Positions 8,711 through 17,949 of a stretch of DNA of 64,000 bases are shown piece after piece. The stretch is from Lachnospiraceae bacterium AF51-6-b8A (lineage in GTDB: Bacteria > Bacillota > Clostridia > Lachnospirales > Lachnospiraceae). Each line of letters begins with the position of its first letter. Position 1 is the stretch's first letter. The translations under genes and the position numbers were made by a program. The notes beneath the pieces are model-generated. The model was not told the DNA's origin and did not search any database. It worked only from the letters and a program-made list of their open reading frames with translations. The stretch lies in assembly GCA_027682585.1 (NCBI GenBank), contig JAQCZH010000002.1:558001-622000 (forward strand), read 5' to 3'.

Positions 8711-10351
8711 ATGTCCATATTTCCTGTCCCAATCCACATTGCCGAGACCGGCAAAGCCCCAGCTCTCCCCCCTGCCTTCGTAGAACGCATGAGAGAACAG
8801 ATAGGTACGGAATTTGACACCTTCATAGAAAGCTATCAGAGAGATGGCCGCTGTCACGGCCTGCGCCTGAATCCCCTGGCACTTGTCGGCTTACCTGCCA
8901 CTTCCGCCTCCGACAATCACCCGTCAGATGCGATCCCCGCATCCGCAAGAGCGGAAAATGCCGACAGGGCTCTTCTTTCCGGCAGGCGCCTTCTCTCCTC
9001 CGTCATCTCCAACCTCTCCGATCCCATTCCCTGGGCCAGGGGTGCCTACTACTATGACGAAGAAGACCGCCCCGGAAAGCACCCCTATCACGAGGCTGGC
9101 CTCTACTATATTCAGGAGCCCTCCGCCATGGCTCCTGCTGCCTATCTGGACGCCAGACCCGGTGATTATGTCCTGGATCTCTGTGCAGCTCCCGGGGGCA
9201 AGAGCAGCCAGATCGCCGCTTCCATGCAGGGACAGGGGCTTCTGATCGCCAATGAGATTGTTCCAAATCGAGCATCCATTCTCTCCGAGAACATGGAGCG
9301 TCTGGGCGTGGTCAACGCCATTGTGACCAATGAAGATCCCGACCGCCTGGCCGGACAATTCCCCCTCTTCTTCGACAGGATCATGGTTGATGCCCCCTGC
9401 TCCGGCGAGGGGATGTTCCGCAAAAACGCCATTGCCCTCTCGGAGTGGTCTCCCGAGAATGTGCAGCTCTGCGCAAATCGAGATAACCTGATCCTGGATG
9501 CCGCCGACCGCATGCTCAAAGACGGCGGCCGTCTGGTCTTCTCCACCTGCACCTTCGCACCGGCCGAGGATGAGGGATCCATCGAGCGTTTTCTGAACCG
9601 TCATCCCAACTATCAGATCGAACAGGTTCCTCTCTATCCGGGCATGACCCCTGCTGCCCTGGAGGGCACCATCCGTCTCTGGCCCCACAAATTAAGAGGC
9701 GAGGGGCACTATATCGCGGTGCTGCGCAAGAATGCATCCGGCGGCGTGCTGTCTGCGGCCGCTGGCCGTCCCCTCCACAGAAATGCTCCTGATGCCAGGG
9801 AAGCCCTGAAGGGAAAAGAACTCGAAAGCCTTGCCGACTCTCTGAGAGAAATCGTCACCGATGAGACTGTCAATTGGCTTCTTGGAGACAGCCTGATTCT
9901 TCGATTCAAAGATGACTGTTATCGCATTCCCAAAGGAACGCCCTCTCTCAAGGGGCTTAAATTCATGCGGGCCGGTCTGCATCTTGGCGCCCTGAAAAAG
10001 AACCGTTTTGAACCCTCTCACGCCCTGGCGCACGCACTTAAGCCCGATCAGGTGCTGCGGATCGCAAATCTGCCAGCCGGCGATACGAACCAAAAACCCA
10101 ATGAAAACCCGCTTGTCTGCGCGGATCAAATAGAACGGTTCCTCAGGGACAGAACCCCGAAAATACCGACTGTCATCGAAGATGTTCCCGGCTTTACCGC
10201 CAGACGCTGGATTTCCGGAGAGACCTTCCGCATGGATGGGGATAAGGGCTGGTATCTGATCACTGTCGACGGGATCCGCCTGAGCTGGGGCAAACTGGCG
10301 GGAGGATGCATGAAGAACCACTATCCCAGAGGACTGCGCAAATTATTGTAA
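8711..10351 (+). CDS. RsmF-type rRNA (cytosine-C5-)methyltransferase, NOL1/NOP2/sun family
   Basis: The 546-residue protein starts at ATG 8711 behind GGGAGG; an in-frame TTG at 8663 has no ribosome site. It has the SAM-binding motif LDLCAAPGGKSSQ, the DAPC motif (Cys230) and the catalytic STCTF motif (Cys280). These are the two cysteines used by m5C methyltransferases. The C-terminal part (about 320-546) corresponds to the RsmF C-terminal and PUA-like RNA-binding domains. It probably methylates one or more cytosines of 16S rRNA. Residues about 60-100 form a non-conserved Ser/Ala/Asp-rich insertion. It ends 15 bases from the convergent coaBC. Confidence 0.9.
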   Translation: MSIFPVPIHIAETGKAPALPPAFVERMREQIGTEFDTFIESYQRDGRCHGLRLNPLALVGLPATSASDNHPSDAIPASARAENADRALLSGRRLLSSVISNLSDPIPWARGAYYYDEEDRPGKHPYHEAGLYYIQEPSAMAPAAYLDARPGDYVLDLCAAPGGKSSQIAASMQGQGLLIANEIVPNRASILSENMERLGVVNAIVTNEDPDRLAGQFPLFFDRIMVDAPCSGEGMFRKNAIALSEWSPENVQLCANRDNLILDAADRMLKDGGRLVFSTCTFAPAEDEGSIERFLNRHPNYQIEQVPLYPGMTPAALEGTIRLWPHKLRGEGHYIAVLRKNASGGVLSAAAGRPLHRNAPDAREALKGKELESLADSLREIVTDETVNWLLGDSLILRFKDDCYRIPKGTPSLKGLKFMRAGLHLGALKKNRFEPSHALAHALKPDQVLRIANLPAGDTNQKPNENPLVCADQIERFLRDRTPKIPTVIEDVPGFTARRWISGETFRMDGDKGWYLITVDGIRLSWGKLAGGCMKNHYPRGLRKLL

Positions 10352-10366
10352 GCAAACGGAATCGGA

Positions 10367-11569
10367 TCACAGGATCCAAACGCCGCACTCCTTCATGTAA
10401 TCCAAGATCGCATCCGCAACCTGAGCCTTGGTCATAAGGGGCAGTTCTCTCTGTCCCTTGTGGTCGATCAGCGTCACTACATTGGTATCCGTCCCGAAGC
10501 CTGCTCCAGTTGTTCGCAGGCTGTTGGCCACGATCAGGTCGGCATGCTTGCTTGTTAATTTGCTTCTGGCATTCTCCAGCAAATCCCTGGTCTCCATGGC
10601 AAATCCGCAGAGGAACTGTCCCTCTCGCTTATGCTCTCCCAGATATTTGAGGATGTCCTGAGTCCTCTCCAGTTCAATTGTACCGTTGCCTTCCTGCTTT
10701 TTGATTTTCTCGCTTGCCACCGTAACCGGGCGGTAATCCGCCACGGCTGCCGCCTTGACAATGGCATCCATCTTAGGTGCCAGACGAATGACCTCTTCAG
10801 CCATTTGCTCTGCCGAGGAGACCGAGATCAAGTTGACAAATGGCGGCGGCGCGATCTCTACCGGCCCGGAGACCAGGGTCACCTGCGCCCCCCGCAGCAT
10901 AGCCGCCCTTGCAACGGCATAGCCCATCTTACCGGTGGAGTGATTGGAAATAAAACGAACCGGATCAATCGCCTCTCTGGTCGGACCGGCAGTTACCAGT
11001 ATCTTCCTGCCGGCCAGATCATGTCTGGCCCCAATCTCCTGTTGAATATAATCGAGCAGAAGAGCGGGTTCCGGCATTTTCCCGGCGCCGACATCGCCGC
11101 AGGCCAGATACCCTTCAGAGGGACAGATCACTTTGTATCCATAGCTCTCCAGTTTCTTCAGATTGTCCTGGACAATCGAATTCAAATACATATGCGTATT
11201 CATGGCGGGAGCAACCAGCCTGGGCGCCTGAGTCGCCATAATGGTCGTTGTCAACATGTCGTCTGCAATTCCGCCGGCAATCTTTCCGATTACGTCCGCG
11301 GAAGCGGGGGCCACCAGAAAGAGATCTGCTCTCTTGGCCAGAGCCACGTGTTCCACATGAAACTGAAAATTCCGATCAAAGGTATCCACCAGACACTTGT
11401 TGGAAGTCAGTGTCTCAAAAGTAATCGGATTGATGAAATTGGTCGCATTCTTCGTCATAATAACGTGAACATCGGCCCTCTGCTTGACCAGCATACTGAC
11501 CAGACCCGCGATCTTATAGGCGGCAATGGAGCCGCTGACACCAAGTATGATGGTCTTTCCCTCTAACAT
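10367..11569 (-). CDS. coaBC: Bifunctional phosphopantothenoylcysteine decarboxylase / phosphopantothenate-cysteine ligase
   Basis: This 400-residue CoaBC carries out two consecutive steps of coenzyme A synthesis. The N-terminal half is the flavin-dependent decarboxylase, with GVSGSIAAYK, the substrate-binding PAMNTHM and the active-site-flap cysteine in YLACGDVG. The C-terminal half is the ligase, with VTAGPTREAIDPVRF, NHSTGKMG and AAAVADYRP. The length is normal and both halves are intact. It is convergent with the RsmF-like gene and is probably transcribed alone or with the upstream aldo/keto reductase, 129 bases away. Confidence 0.96.
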   Translation of the reverse strand: MLEGKTIILGVSGSIAAYKIAGLVSMLVKQRADVHVIMTKNATNFINPITFETLTSNKCLVDTFDRNFQFHVEHVALAKRADLFLVAPASADVIGKIAGGIADDMLTTTIMATQAPRLVAPAMNTHMYLNSIVQDNLKKLESYGYKVICPSEGYLACGDVGAGKMPEPALLLDYIQQEIGARHDLAGRKILVTAGPTREAIDPVRFISNHSTGKMGYAVARAAMLRGAQVTLVSGPVEIAPPPFVNLISVSSAEQMAEEVIRLAPKMDAIVKAAAVADYRPVTVASEKIKKQEGNGTIELERTQDILKYLGEHKREGQFLCGFAMETRDLLENARSKLTSKHADLIVANSLRTTGAGFGTDTNVVTLIDHKGQRELPLMTKAQVADAILDYMKECGVWIL

Positions 11570-11698
11570 GGTCTCTCCTCTCTCCCCTCTGGCGTAAAGC
11601 CGGTCTTTGGATGATGAATGTTTCTCTTTTCATTGCGAAAGCGTCGACTCCATCGCGTCGGACGCCCCAAACACATCCGATATATCACAATGGCCGTC

Positions 11699-12763
11699 TC
11701 AATGCAGGGTCAGGTGATCCTCCACTGACTTTTGGCCAGCCAGAATCGCCTCGTAATCCCGCAGGTTTCTCTGTAAAAGAGCCGGCGTATCCAAGTCATA
11801 GGGACACTGGAAGGAACAGGAGTTGCAGTGAATACAGGTCCTGACCTTCTCCATCTCCCTCTGCCAGTGCTCAGACAGCCAGTCCTCAGAGGGGGCCCGC
11901 CTCACCATAAGTCCGATGCGGGCACACTGATTGATGGTAATCCCCTGGGGACAGGGCATGCAGTAACCGCAGCCGCGGCAGAAGTCCCCGGATAATTCTT
12001 CCTTATCCTGCCCGATCACCTGACGGACTGACTCATCCATCTCAGCTGGATTCTCCATGAAGGCAAGCCACTCCTCCAGCTCACGCATGCGCTGAACTCC
12101 CCAGATGGGAATCACATGATCAAATTGAGGCTGATTCATGAAGGCAAATGCCGCATGGCTGTCATTAATAAGTCCGCCGGCCAGACCCTTCATGGCAATA
12201 AAGCCCATATTATGTTCCCGACAGGCAGCCACCAGATCCAGATCCCGCTCGGCCGCCAGATAGGAGAAAGGATATTGGAGCGTCTCGTAGAGATCCGATG
12301 CCACAATCTCCTCCGCCACACCGATCTTGTGTGTCGTGATCCCGATATGGCAGATCTTTCCCTCCGCTTTCAGTTTTTCCATCTCTTCATACATATCTGT
12401 CCCATCGCCCGGCGCGTAGCATTGCTCTGCCTGATGGAACTGAAAGACATCCACATAATCTGTCCTGAGCTTCTGCAAAGACGTCTCCAGATCCTGCCTG
12501 AGATCCCGGGGATTTCTGGCGCGGGATTTGGTCGCCAGAAAGATTTGATTTCTCACATCCGCCAATGCCAGACCAATCTTCTCCTCAGAATCGGAATAAG
12601 CGCGGGCGGTATCAAAGAAGATCATCCCTCCCCCATAGGCCCGGCGAAGAATCTGAACTGCCGTATCCGCATCATCTCTTTGAATCGGCAGGGCGCCAAA
12701 ACCATTCTGCGGCGTCCTGATTCCCGTCGAGCCGAGCGTAATCTCCCTGATTTTCATTTGCAT
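11699..12763 (-). CDS. Aldo/keto reductase with C-terminal 4Fe-4S ferredoxin domain
   Basis: A 354-residue protein. The first about 230 residues are an aldo/keto reductase barrel, with GFGALPI, FFDTARAYSDSEEKIG and the helix DYVDVFQFHQ. The C-terminal section has two cysteine clusters (CRGCGYCMPCP and CIHCNSCSFQCP), as in ferredoxin-fused AKRs of anaerobes. The fusion suggests ferredoxin-linked electron flow rather than pure NAD(P)H chemistry. The first ATG has AAGGAGAGGG just upstream; a second ATG two codons later is equally plausible. The substrate is unknown. Confidence 0.88.
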   Translation of the reverse strand: MQMKIREITLGSTGIRTPQNGFGALPIQRDDADTAVQILRRAYGGGMIFFDTARAYSDSEEKIGLALADVRNQIFLATKSRARNPRDLRQDLETSLQKLRTDYVDVFQFHQAEQCYAPGDGTDMYEEMEKLKAEGKICHIGITTHKIGVAEEIVASDLYETLQYPFSYLAAERDLDLVAACREHNMGFIAMKGLAGGLINDSHAAFAFMNQPQFDHVIPIWGVQRMRELEEWLAFMENPAEMDESVRQVIGQDKEELSGDFCRGCGYCMPCPQGITINQCARIGLMVRRAPSEDWLSEHWQREMEKVRTCIHCNSCSFQCPYDLDTPALLQRNLRDYEAILAGQKSVEDHLTLH

Positions 12764-12826
12764 CCCTCTCCTTTGTATCAGCCTTCCTCTCCGCCCATAC
12801 GGACAAGGGAACTGTATGCTGCAGAC

Positions 12827-13288
12827 CTAGTGCTTCTCAAGAAAAATCTTCCTGGTGATGAAATTGTAGATCATGACGATGGCGGTAGCTCCCAGTTTGG
12901 CGATGGCATTGGCCCAACCGATGGCAAGCCAGGAGGACAGCCAGGTCCAGTGATAATAAATACCGTCAATACTGATAAAAAGCACCAGTTCATTGCCCCC
13001 CAGACCAATCACGCTCAGGAAGACAAATGTGATAAACTCCCGGGTCTTGGAGATATCATCTCTCCCCTCAAAGACAAACTTCATAGAGAGCAGGTAGTTG
13101 ACAATCACTGAAACGACAAATCCAACCCCACCGGCGACCAGATAATGGACGCCGAGCAGATTGCAGAGGACATTGTATACACCAAAGTCCACGAAGAAGC
13201 TGAGGATTCCCACAAATCCAAAGCGGATGATCTGCTGCAATAATTTATTCTTGCCGGTGGGGGCATAATTCCTGGGCTGTTCGCTCAT
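12827..13288 (-). CDS. GtrA family membrane protein
   Basis: The 153-residue protein has four hydrophobic segments. It also has the GtrA signature near the first, with FGFVGILSFFVDFGVYNVL followed by NYLLSMKFVF. GtrA-family proteins are thought to move polyprenyl-phosphate-linked sugars across the membrane or support cell-wall glycan decoration. The ribosome site GGAGGAG lies close to the ATG. No glycosyltransferase partner is adjacent, so its role here is open. Confidence 0.88.
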   Translation of the reverse strand: MSEQPRNYAPTGKNKLLQQIIRFGFVGILSFFVDFGVYNVLCNLLGVHYLVAGGVGFVVSVIVNYLLSMKFVFEGRDDISKTREFITFVFLSVIGLGGNELVLFISIDGIYYHWTWLSSWLAIGWANAIAKLGATAIVMIYNFITRKIFLEKH

Positions 13289-13438
13289 ATCTCCTCCATG
13301 AAAACGATTTGCTCTCCTACAGATACCGTTATTTTAGCATATTCCACCAAATCGCTTCTATCGCGGCTCACTCCCGCATACCGTCAATCACTGCCCACAG
13401 ATCACCTGACACGCTTTTCCCCATCATTTGACACGAAA

Positions 13439-13488
13439 CCAAAAAAGCCCTCTTCAAACGGCTGATTCCAACCGTTCGAATGAGAGCT
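13439..13488 (-). terminator. Intrinsic terminator after the FNR-like gene
   Basis: On the minus strand a long imperfect stem (outer arms 13481-13488 and 13446-13453, continuing inward through a GAACGG/CCGTTT core) is followed by six T. It lies 25 bases beyond the stop codon of the FNR-like gene and separates it from gtrA. Confidence 0.75.
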
Positions 13489-13512
13489 CCTTTTGTATGC
13501 TTCCGAATCCCC

Positions 13513-14211
13513 TTACTCATAGCCGAAGAATTCGTCTGTTTTCATGTTGGCCCCATCGACACCAGCCTCTGTCAGACTCTCCTTGAAGGCCTGATTCATC
13601 CCGGGCGAGCCGGCGATCAAATACTCGGCGTCATTTCCATGACTGACAGCATAATTCCCCGCTTTCTCAGCAAATACGCTGGAATCGGTCAGAAGCTGCA
13701 GCTTGACATTCGGCATCTTTCCCTCGATCTGCTTCCAGAAGTCACCGTATGCGAACTCTCCCCGATTGTCCGCATAGAGCAGCTGAATTTCATGCCTGGG
13801 CACATTATTGGTACTGTAATGGCGCAGGAGTGAGCGAATAGGTGTCACGCCGATCCCCCCGGCGATCAGAAGGCTCCTCTCCTTGCCTTCCATATCAATA
13901 TCCATCTCCCCCATGGGCGCAGACACGAGCATCGTATCCCCAATTTCCAGCTGCCTGAGCAAAATATCCTTAAACCAACTGTGCTGATCTGCAATACGCG
14001 TAGAGAACATGAGGAAATGATCCTCCATAGCCGAGGCGATCGTAAAGACCCGATCCTCCTTCTCCCCCTCCGGAGCCACATAATCCTGCAGCTGCCAGAT
14101 CGCATACTGCCCGGCCTTCCATACATATCCCTCAGGAATCTCCATTTGAATACTGTAGATGTCACTCGTCTCCTTGACGATTTTTATCACTTTTGCTTGT
14201 TTGAATTCCAT
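13513..14211 (-). CDS. FAD/NAD(P)-binding oxidoreductase (ferredoxin reductase fold)
   Basis: A 232-residue FNR-fold protein. The FAD domain (about 1-100) carries the RVFTIAS motif for flavin phosphate binding. The NAD(P) domain begins at IAGGIGVTPIRSLL (about 117-130), and the chain ends with the conserved DEFFGYE. There is no iron-sulphur domain, so it must pass electrons to or from a separate partner. The gene stands alone, with a terminator behind it and 159 bases to the next gene. The exact redox partner is unknown. Confidence 0.85.
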   Translation of the reverse strand: MEFKQAKVIKIVKETSDIYSIQMEIPEGYVWKAGQYAIWQLQDYVAPEGEKEDRVFTIASAMEDHFLMFSTRIADQHSWFKDILLRQLEIGDTMLVSAPMGEMDIDMEGKERSLLIAGGIGVTPIRSLLRHYSTNNVPRHEIQLLYADNRGEFAYGDFWKQIEGKMPNVKLQLLTDSSVFAEKAGNYAVSHGNDAEYLIAGSPGMNQAFKESLTEAGVDGANMKTDEFFGYE

Positions 14212-14370
14212 ACGGTACTAATCTCCTTCCCCATACAGTCTCCCTAGAATAACAAGCATCTTTTTCACCCCTAAGATTAACACAAAAGGAAGAAAATGCC
14301 TAGTTGTCAGACATTTCTCCGGTACCCTGTGCCTATCGGTTGGGTGAATCCACAGCGAAAGGCAGCTCCA

Positions 14371-15912
14371 TCACCGCCCGGTCTGTCCACAGGATCCCTC
14401 CCTAAAAGGAGTGCTTGTCACAACGAGATCTCCCTCCAGAGTCAATTCTATAATCTCCAGAGAATCATAACCTTCTGTCAATCCTGGATCATTCTCTCTG
14501 TCCACAATGCATCTGCCCCTATGCGTCACCTTCAGACCAGGATAATCCGGATCGTAATACTTAAAGATCACGATCCGTGTTCCGGTGGGAAGCCTGGTGC
14601 CAGAACAGATGCGCTCCATATTCTCCGGCTTTAATTCATACTGGCCTGTGCCGTCATCCGTCAGGACTTCAACAAAGACACTTCCGCTCGCATCCTGAAT
14701 GGTCACTGTCGCGCATTTTTTCTCCGGCCTGATCTGACCTCCCGGCTGACTCTGATTTCCGGTATCCGGCCTGATCTGACCTCCTGACTGGCCCTGATCT
14801 CCGGTGTCCGGCTTCTGACTGCCTCCCTGAGCAGAACCTTTCCCTTCATCCTCTTTTGACTTATCCTGTCCCCCGGCATCTGGTCTGATCTGGCCCCCTG
14901 ACTGCCCCTGGTTCCCGGCATCCGGCCTGATCTGGCCACCTGACTGTCCCTGGTTTCCTGTGCCGGGTTTGATCTGCTTCTGCGGCTGACTCTGATTTCC
15001 CGTCCCAGGTTTGATCTGGCCCTGCGGCCGATCCTGATTTCTAATATCGGGCTTAGCCTGATCTTTCGACAGGTCAGTTTTTCCCGGATCCGGTTTGGTC
15101 TGACCCGGATCGCCCCCCTCGGAACGCGCCTTGGCTTCTTCCTGCTCCGTCTCCTGCTCTGCCTTCACCTCATCAGCGCTTGCTACAGCCAACTGGAAGA
15201 AGAGATCTCCATCAACGTTCAGATCCTCTACCGAAGCGGTTTGCCCCTTAAGAATCACCTTTGTCGCAGCCACGCGATCTCCGACCCTAATCTGTGCCTT
15301 CAGATCCCTGTCTTTCGCTCCGATTGTGATATTCCTCCGGCCGAAAGCGATATCCTGACCGTCCTTCCACTCCTGTCCGTCACTGGTCACAAGAGCCAGA
15401 CTGCTGTCATTGATATGTACCGTTGCGATCCCCTGCTGATTCTTGAGATTGATCTCTCTGCTCTCAACTTCCAGATCCCCTTCTAAGATCAAATCGAAGA
15501 ATTTGACCTTCTTCTCATCTTCCAGGCGGGGAAAGTCATCATTGGCGAATATCTCCCCCTTGTGCCGGATTGTCAGATGTACATCACTGGCCAAATTGTA
15601 GACATAGATGGAAACATGACTGCCCAGTGGCTGCTGACTTCCATCTGCATATTCTGCCAGATTATCTGAATCCGGATCATAGACGCGCAGTCCATTTATT
15701 TTGCCGTCTCTGTCGGCACTGGCCGCATCATTGCGAATGGTCACTCTGGCCGTCTGTGCGGTTTTCCTCTCCTGCGGCGGCGGCATGGAGATGGAGTGCC
15801 TGCTTATCCCCCATCCGATCACAACTGCCAGAACTCCTACCACCGCCACGGCAATCAGGTCGAAAGCGAGATTTTGAAATAATCTTCTCATCTTCTTTCT
15901 TCCTATTTTCAT
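14371..15912 (-). CDS. Exported/membrane-anchored protein with repeated beta-rich domains and a Gly-Gln-Pro linker
   Basis: Not a family I recognise. The start is taken as ATG 15912 (513 residues); a second ATG at 15891 has a slightly better ribosome site. A hydrophobic segment (about residues 14-37) follows basic residues, so it is anchored or exported. The body has an N-terminal domain with VTIRNDAAS, LTIRHKGEIF and LILEGDLEVES. A second, degenerate copy ends in VDGDLFFQL. The C-terminal domain repeats the scheme (VTIQDASG, LKVTHRGRCI, LTLEGDLVVTS). Between them lies a linker of about 14-residue repeats of the type GNQGQSGGQIRPDA. The gene lies 41 bases after larC, probably in one transcript, though the two products have no obvious link. 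Confidence 0.75.
   Translation of the reverse strand: MKIGRKKMRRLFQNLAFDLIAVAVVGVLAVVIGWGISRHSISMPPPQERKTAQTARVTIRNDAASADRDGKINGLRVYDPDSDNLAEYADGSQQPLGSHVSIYVYNLASDVHLTIRHKGEIFANDDFPRLEDEKKVKFFDLILEGDLEVESREINLKNQQGIATVHINDSSLALVTSDGQEWKDGQDIAFGRRNITIGAKDRDLKAQIRVGDRVAATKVILKGQTASVEDLNVDGDLFFQLAVASADEVKAEQETEQEEAKARSEGGDPGQTKPDPGKTDLSKDQAKPDIRNQDRPQGQIKPGTGNQSQPQKQIKPGTGNQGQSGGQIRPDAGNQGQSGGQIRPDAGGQDKSKEDEGKGSAQGGSQKPDTGDQGQSGGQIRPDTGNQSQPGGQIRPEKKCATVTIQDASGSVFVEVLTDDGTGQYELKPENMERICSGTRLPTGTRIVIFKYYDPDYPGLKVTHRGRCIVDRENDPGLTEGYDSLEIIELTLEGDLVVTSTPFREGSCGQTGR
14722..15035 (-). repeat. 42-bp coding repeats (14-residue Gly-Gln-Ile-Pro linker)
   Basis: This part of the preceding gene encodes roughly seven imperfect copies of a 14-residue unit of the form QIRPDAGNQGQSGG, alternating with QIKPGTGNQSQPQK variants. 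One interruption (KSKEDEGKGSAQGG) breaks the series. The result is a flexible hydrophilic spacer. Such repeats can change copy number by slippage. Confidence 0.75.
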
Positions 15913-15953
15913 ATCCTGCCCGTCCAGATCTCCTGATACAGGCAAGACTCATC

Positions 15954-17270
15954 TTACTCTTTTATCCCTGCAATCACCTCTTCAATAGAGCAGGATTTCT
16001 CTCTGGCAATTCTCGCCAGGTCGTCATACTCGTACTTGGCACGGCTGACTCCATAGCCAGAGGCAATTTTCTTTCGAATCGTCCCCTGATCCGTATCCAC
16101 TGTCTCAATCCTGCGGTCTAAAATATAGCGCCGCCGGATGCTTTCCCTGATCCCAAGCGTCGTCGTATACTTGAAAATACCCTTGACAAGAGCCTGCCTC
16201 TGCCCCTCCTGACAGAGAACAACAAGTACAGATCCGGGTCTGGATTTCTTCATTGCGGCGGGAACCGTGTAGACCTCTGCAGCTCCCGCCGCATAGAGAC
16301 GATCCACAGCAAAGCCCAGACGCTCCGGCGTCATATCATCCAGATTGCATGTCAGCTCGCAAATATGGTCTCCGCTCTGATCCGTCTCTCCCAGAAAAGC
16401 GCGAACGGCATTGAGACTGGTGAATTTCTTACCGCCTATCCCATAGCCAATCTCAGACAGACGCATAGCCGGCATTGTGCCAAAGTCCCGGACAAAATGA
16501 CGGATAATCGCAGCTCCTGTCGGTGTACAGAGTTCACCTTCGATATGGCCCGCGTAAACAGGCAAACCGCGCAGAAGCAGCGCCGTAGCTGGGGCAGGCA
16601 CAGGCAGCAGGCCGTGGGCAGCGCGAACATATCCATAACCCACCCGGACAGGAGAGGCAGCAATTCTGTCCACCGCCAGCATCTCTACCAGAAGACAGGC
16701 AGAAGTCACATCGACAATCGCATCGAGAGAACCCACTTCGTGAAAATGGATCTCCTCGACAGACATGCCATGCACTGTCGATTCCGCCTTGGCGATCTCA
16801 TGATATATTGACAGAATGTTGCCCTTCACCTCTGCAGATACGTCAAAACCGGCAACAATATGACGGATTTCTTTCATGCCGTGATGAGCATGACCGTGAT
16901 CTTGCGCGCAGCTGCTGTGCGCAAGACCCAAAGAGCAGGGATCACCATGGCTGCACTCAGCCAAATGATCCTTGTCCCCCGGTTGATGCCCCTCAGGCTC
17001 CGTCTGGCGCTCCTCCCGGCGGCCAGTCTCCTGCCGATCATGCAGATCCCGGCTGATCTCCTCCTCGCCATGCACCAAAACATGCATACGCACTCCGTTA
17101 ATCCCTGAACTGCTGACGGTCTCGGCTCTGACCTGAACATCATCCAGCCCCAGGCAATTAATTTTCTTCAGAAATTCCCGCTTTTGATCTCCCCTCAGGA
17201 GATCAAAAAGAGCTGCCGAAAACATATCTCCGGCAATTCCCATTCCCAAATCTAAATAGAGCGTGCGCAT
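15954..17270 (-). CDS. larC: Nickel-pincer cofactor biosynthesis protein LarC
   Basis: A 438-residue LarC, the CTP-dependent nickel insertase that completes the nickel-pincer nucleotide of lactate racemase-type enzymes. The start at ATG 17270 gives the conserved TLYLDLGMGIAGDM and has upstream purines (GGAAGG, AGGA). The EIHFHEVGSLDAIVD, LPVPAPATALLLRG and GELCTPTGAAI motifs and the C-terminal domain are all in one reading frame. In some lactobacilli larC is split by a frameshift; here it is not. Residues about 85-135 form a His/Cys-rich segment including GHAHHG, a possible nickel store. larA, larB and larE are not in this window. Confidence 0.93.
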   Translation of the reverse strand: MRTLYLDLGMGIAGDMFSAALFDLLRGDQKREFLKKINCLGLDDVQVRAETVSSSGINGVRMHVLVHGEEEISRDLHDRQETGRREERQTEPEGHQPGDKDHLAECSHGDPCSLGLAHSSCAQDHGHAHHGMKEIRHIVAGFDVSAEVKGNILSIYHEIAKAESTVHGMSVEEIHFHEVGSLDAIVDVTSACLLVEMLAVDRIAASPVRVGYGYVRAAHGLLPVPAPATALLLRGLPVYAGHIEGELCTPTGAAIIRHFVRDFGTMPAMRLSEIGYGIGGKKFTSLNAVRAFLGETDQSGDHICELTCNLDDMTPERLGFAVDRLYAAGAAEVYTVPAAMKKSRPGSVLVVLCQEGQRQALVKGIFKYTTTLGIRESIRRRYILDRRIETVDTDQGTIRKKIASGYGVSRAKYEYDDLARIAREKSCSIEEVIAGIKE

Positions 17271-17394
17271 GCGTCCTGCCTTCCGTCCCCTGGCTGCCGA
17301 CATTCCTGTTCTTTACCCTAGCATATTTTCCGGGGACAATCCAGCGGAAAACCACTCCTTGACCGCAATAATTTTACTCATCGGCCAGCAGGAA

Positions 17395-17934
17395 TTACTC
17401 ATTGGCCACAATCATCCTCGCGATCTCCGCTACAGGTGTCGCTGTATCCATCGATTGTTTCTGTAAAAAACGGTGCGCCTGATCCTCGCTCATTCCCCTG
17501 GCCTCCATCAAATAGGCCTTAGCATCTCTGATCAGCCGCTTATCCTCTCCGCTGCGCCTTGAGGCCCGGCGCATAGCCGCCTGCCTTCTCTCGTCCAGCT
17601 GCTGCAAGATCCGAACAGATCCCAGCAGTCCGCTGGCATTAACCGGCAGGGGAAGCTTAAAACAATCTTCATTCCTGCAATGAGACAGGTCATCCGGACG
17701 GCCGATCACCAGAAAATAGACACTTTCCTCCAGGGCGCGGGCCATCTGATCGGATGTGGTATCCGGCAGACGGGGAGAGCAGATCAGAATCCCCCCCTCC
17801 ATCAGCCGCATCTCCCGGATCGCTGCGGCGCCATTGCTGACACTGGCCCGCAGAAACAGTCCGTTTTTTCGGATCATCGCTGAGACGCTCTCTCTAAGCG
17901 TGTCGTTACTGACAGCTATGACAATACGATCCAC
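17395..17934 (-). CDS. ANTAR-domain RNA-binding antitermination regulator with degenerate receiver
   Basis: The 179-residue protein starts with GTG behind AAAGGAGG, 15 bases after glnA, so it is the last gene of the gltB-gltD-glnA operon. Residues about 130-178 are an ANTAR domain (DKRLIRDAKAYLMEARGM, then a C-terminal helical part), which binds paired hexaloop hairpins in mRNA leaders. The first about 115 residues resemble a receiver. However, the strand that should carry the phosphoacceptor aspartate reads GGILICSPRLPD, with no Asp at that place. Phosphorylation is therefore unlikely. The family is known downstream of glnA in Clostridia and controls nitrogen genes. The matching RNA target is in the gltB leader at 25557-25646. 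Confidence 0.88.
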   Translation of the reverse strand: MDRIVIAVSNDTLRESVSAMIRKNGLFLRASVSNGAAAIREMRLMEGGILICSPRLPDTTSDQMARALEESVYFLVIGRPDDLSHCRNEDCFKLPLPVNASGLLGSVRILQQLDERRQAAMRRASRRSGEDKRLIRDAKAYLMEARGMSEDQAHRFLQKQSMDTATPVAEIARMIVANE

Positions 17935-17949
17935 GAGCGCCTCCTTTCA

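Noticed and set aside
14722..15035. Collagen-like Gly-X-Y repeat
   Set aside because: The period is 14 residues, not three, and glycine is not at every third position.
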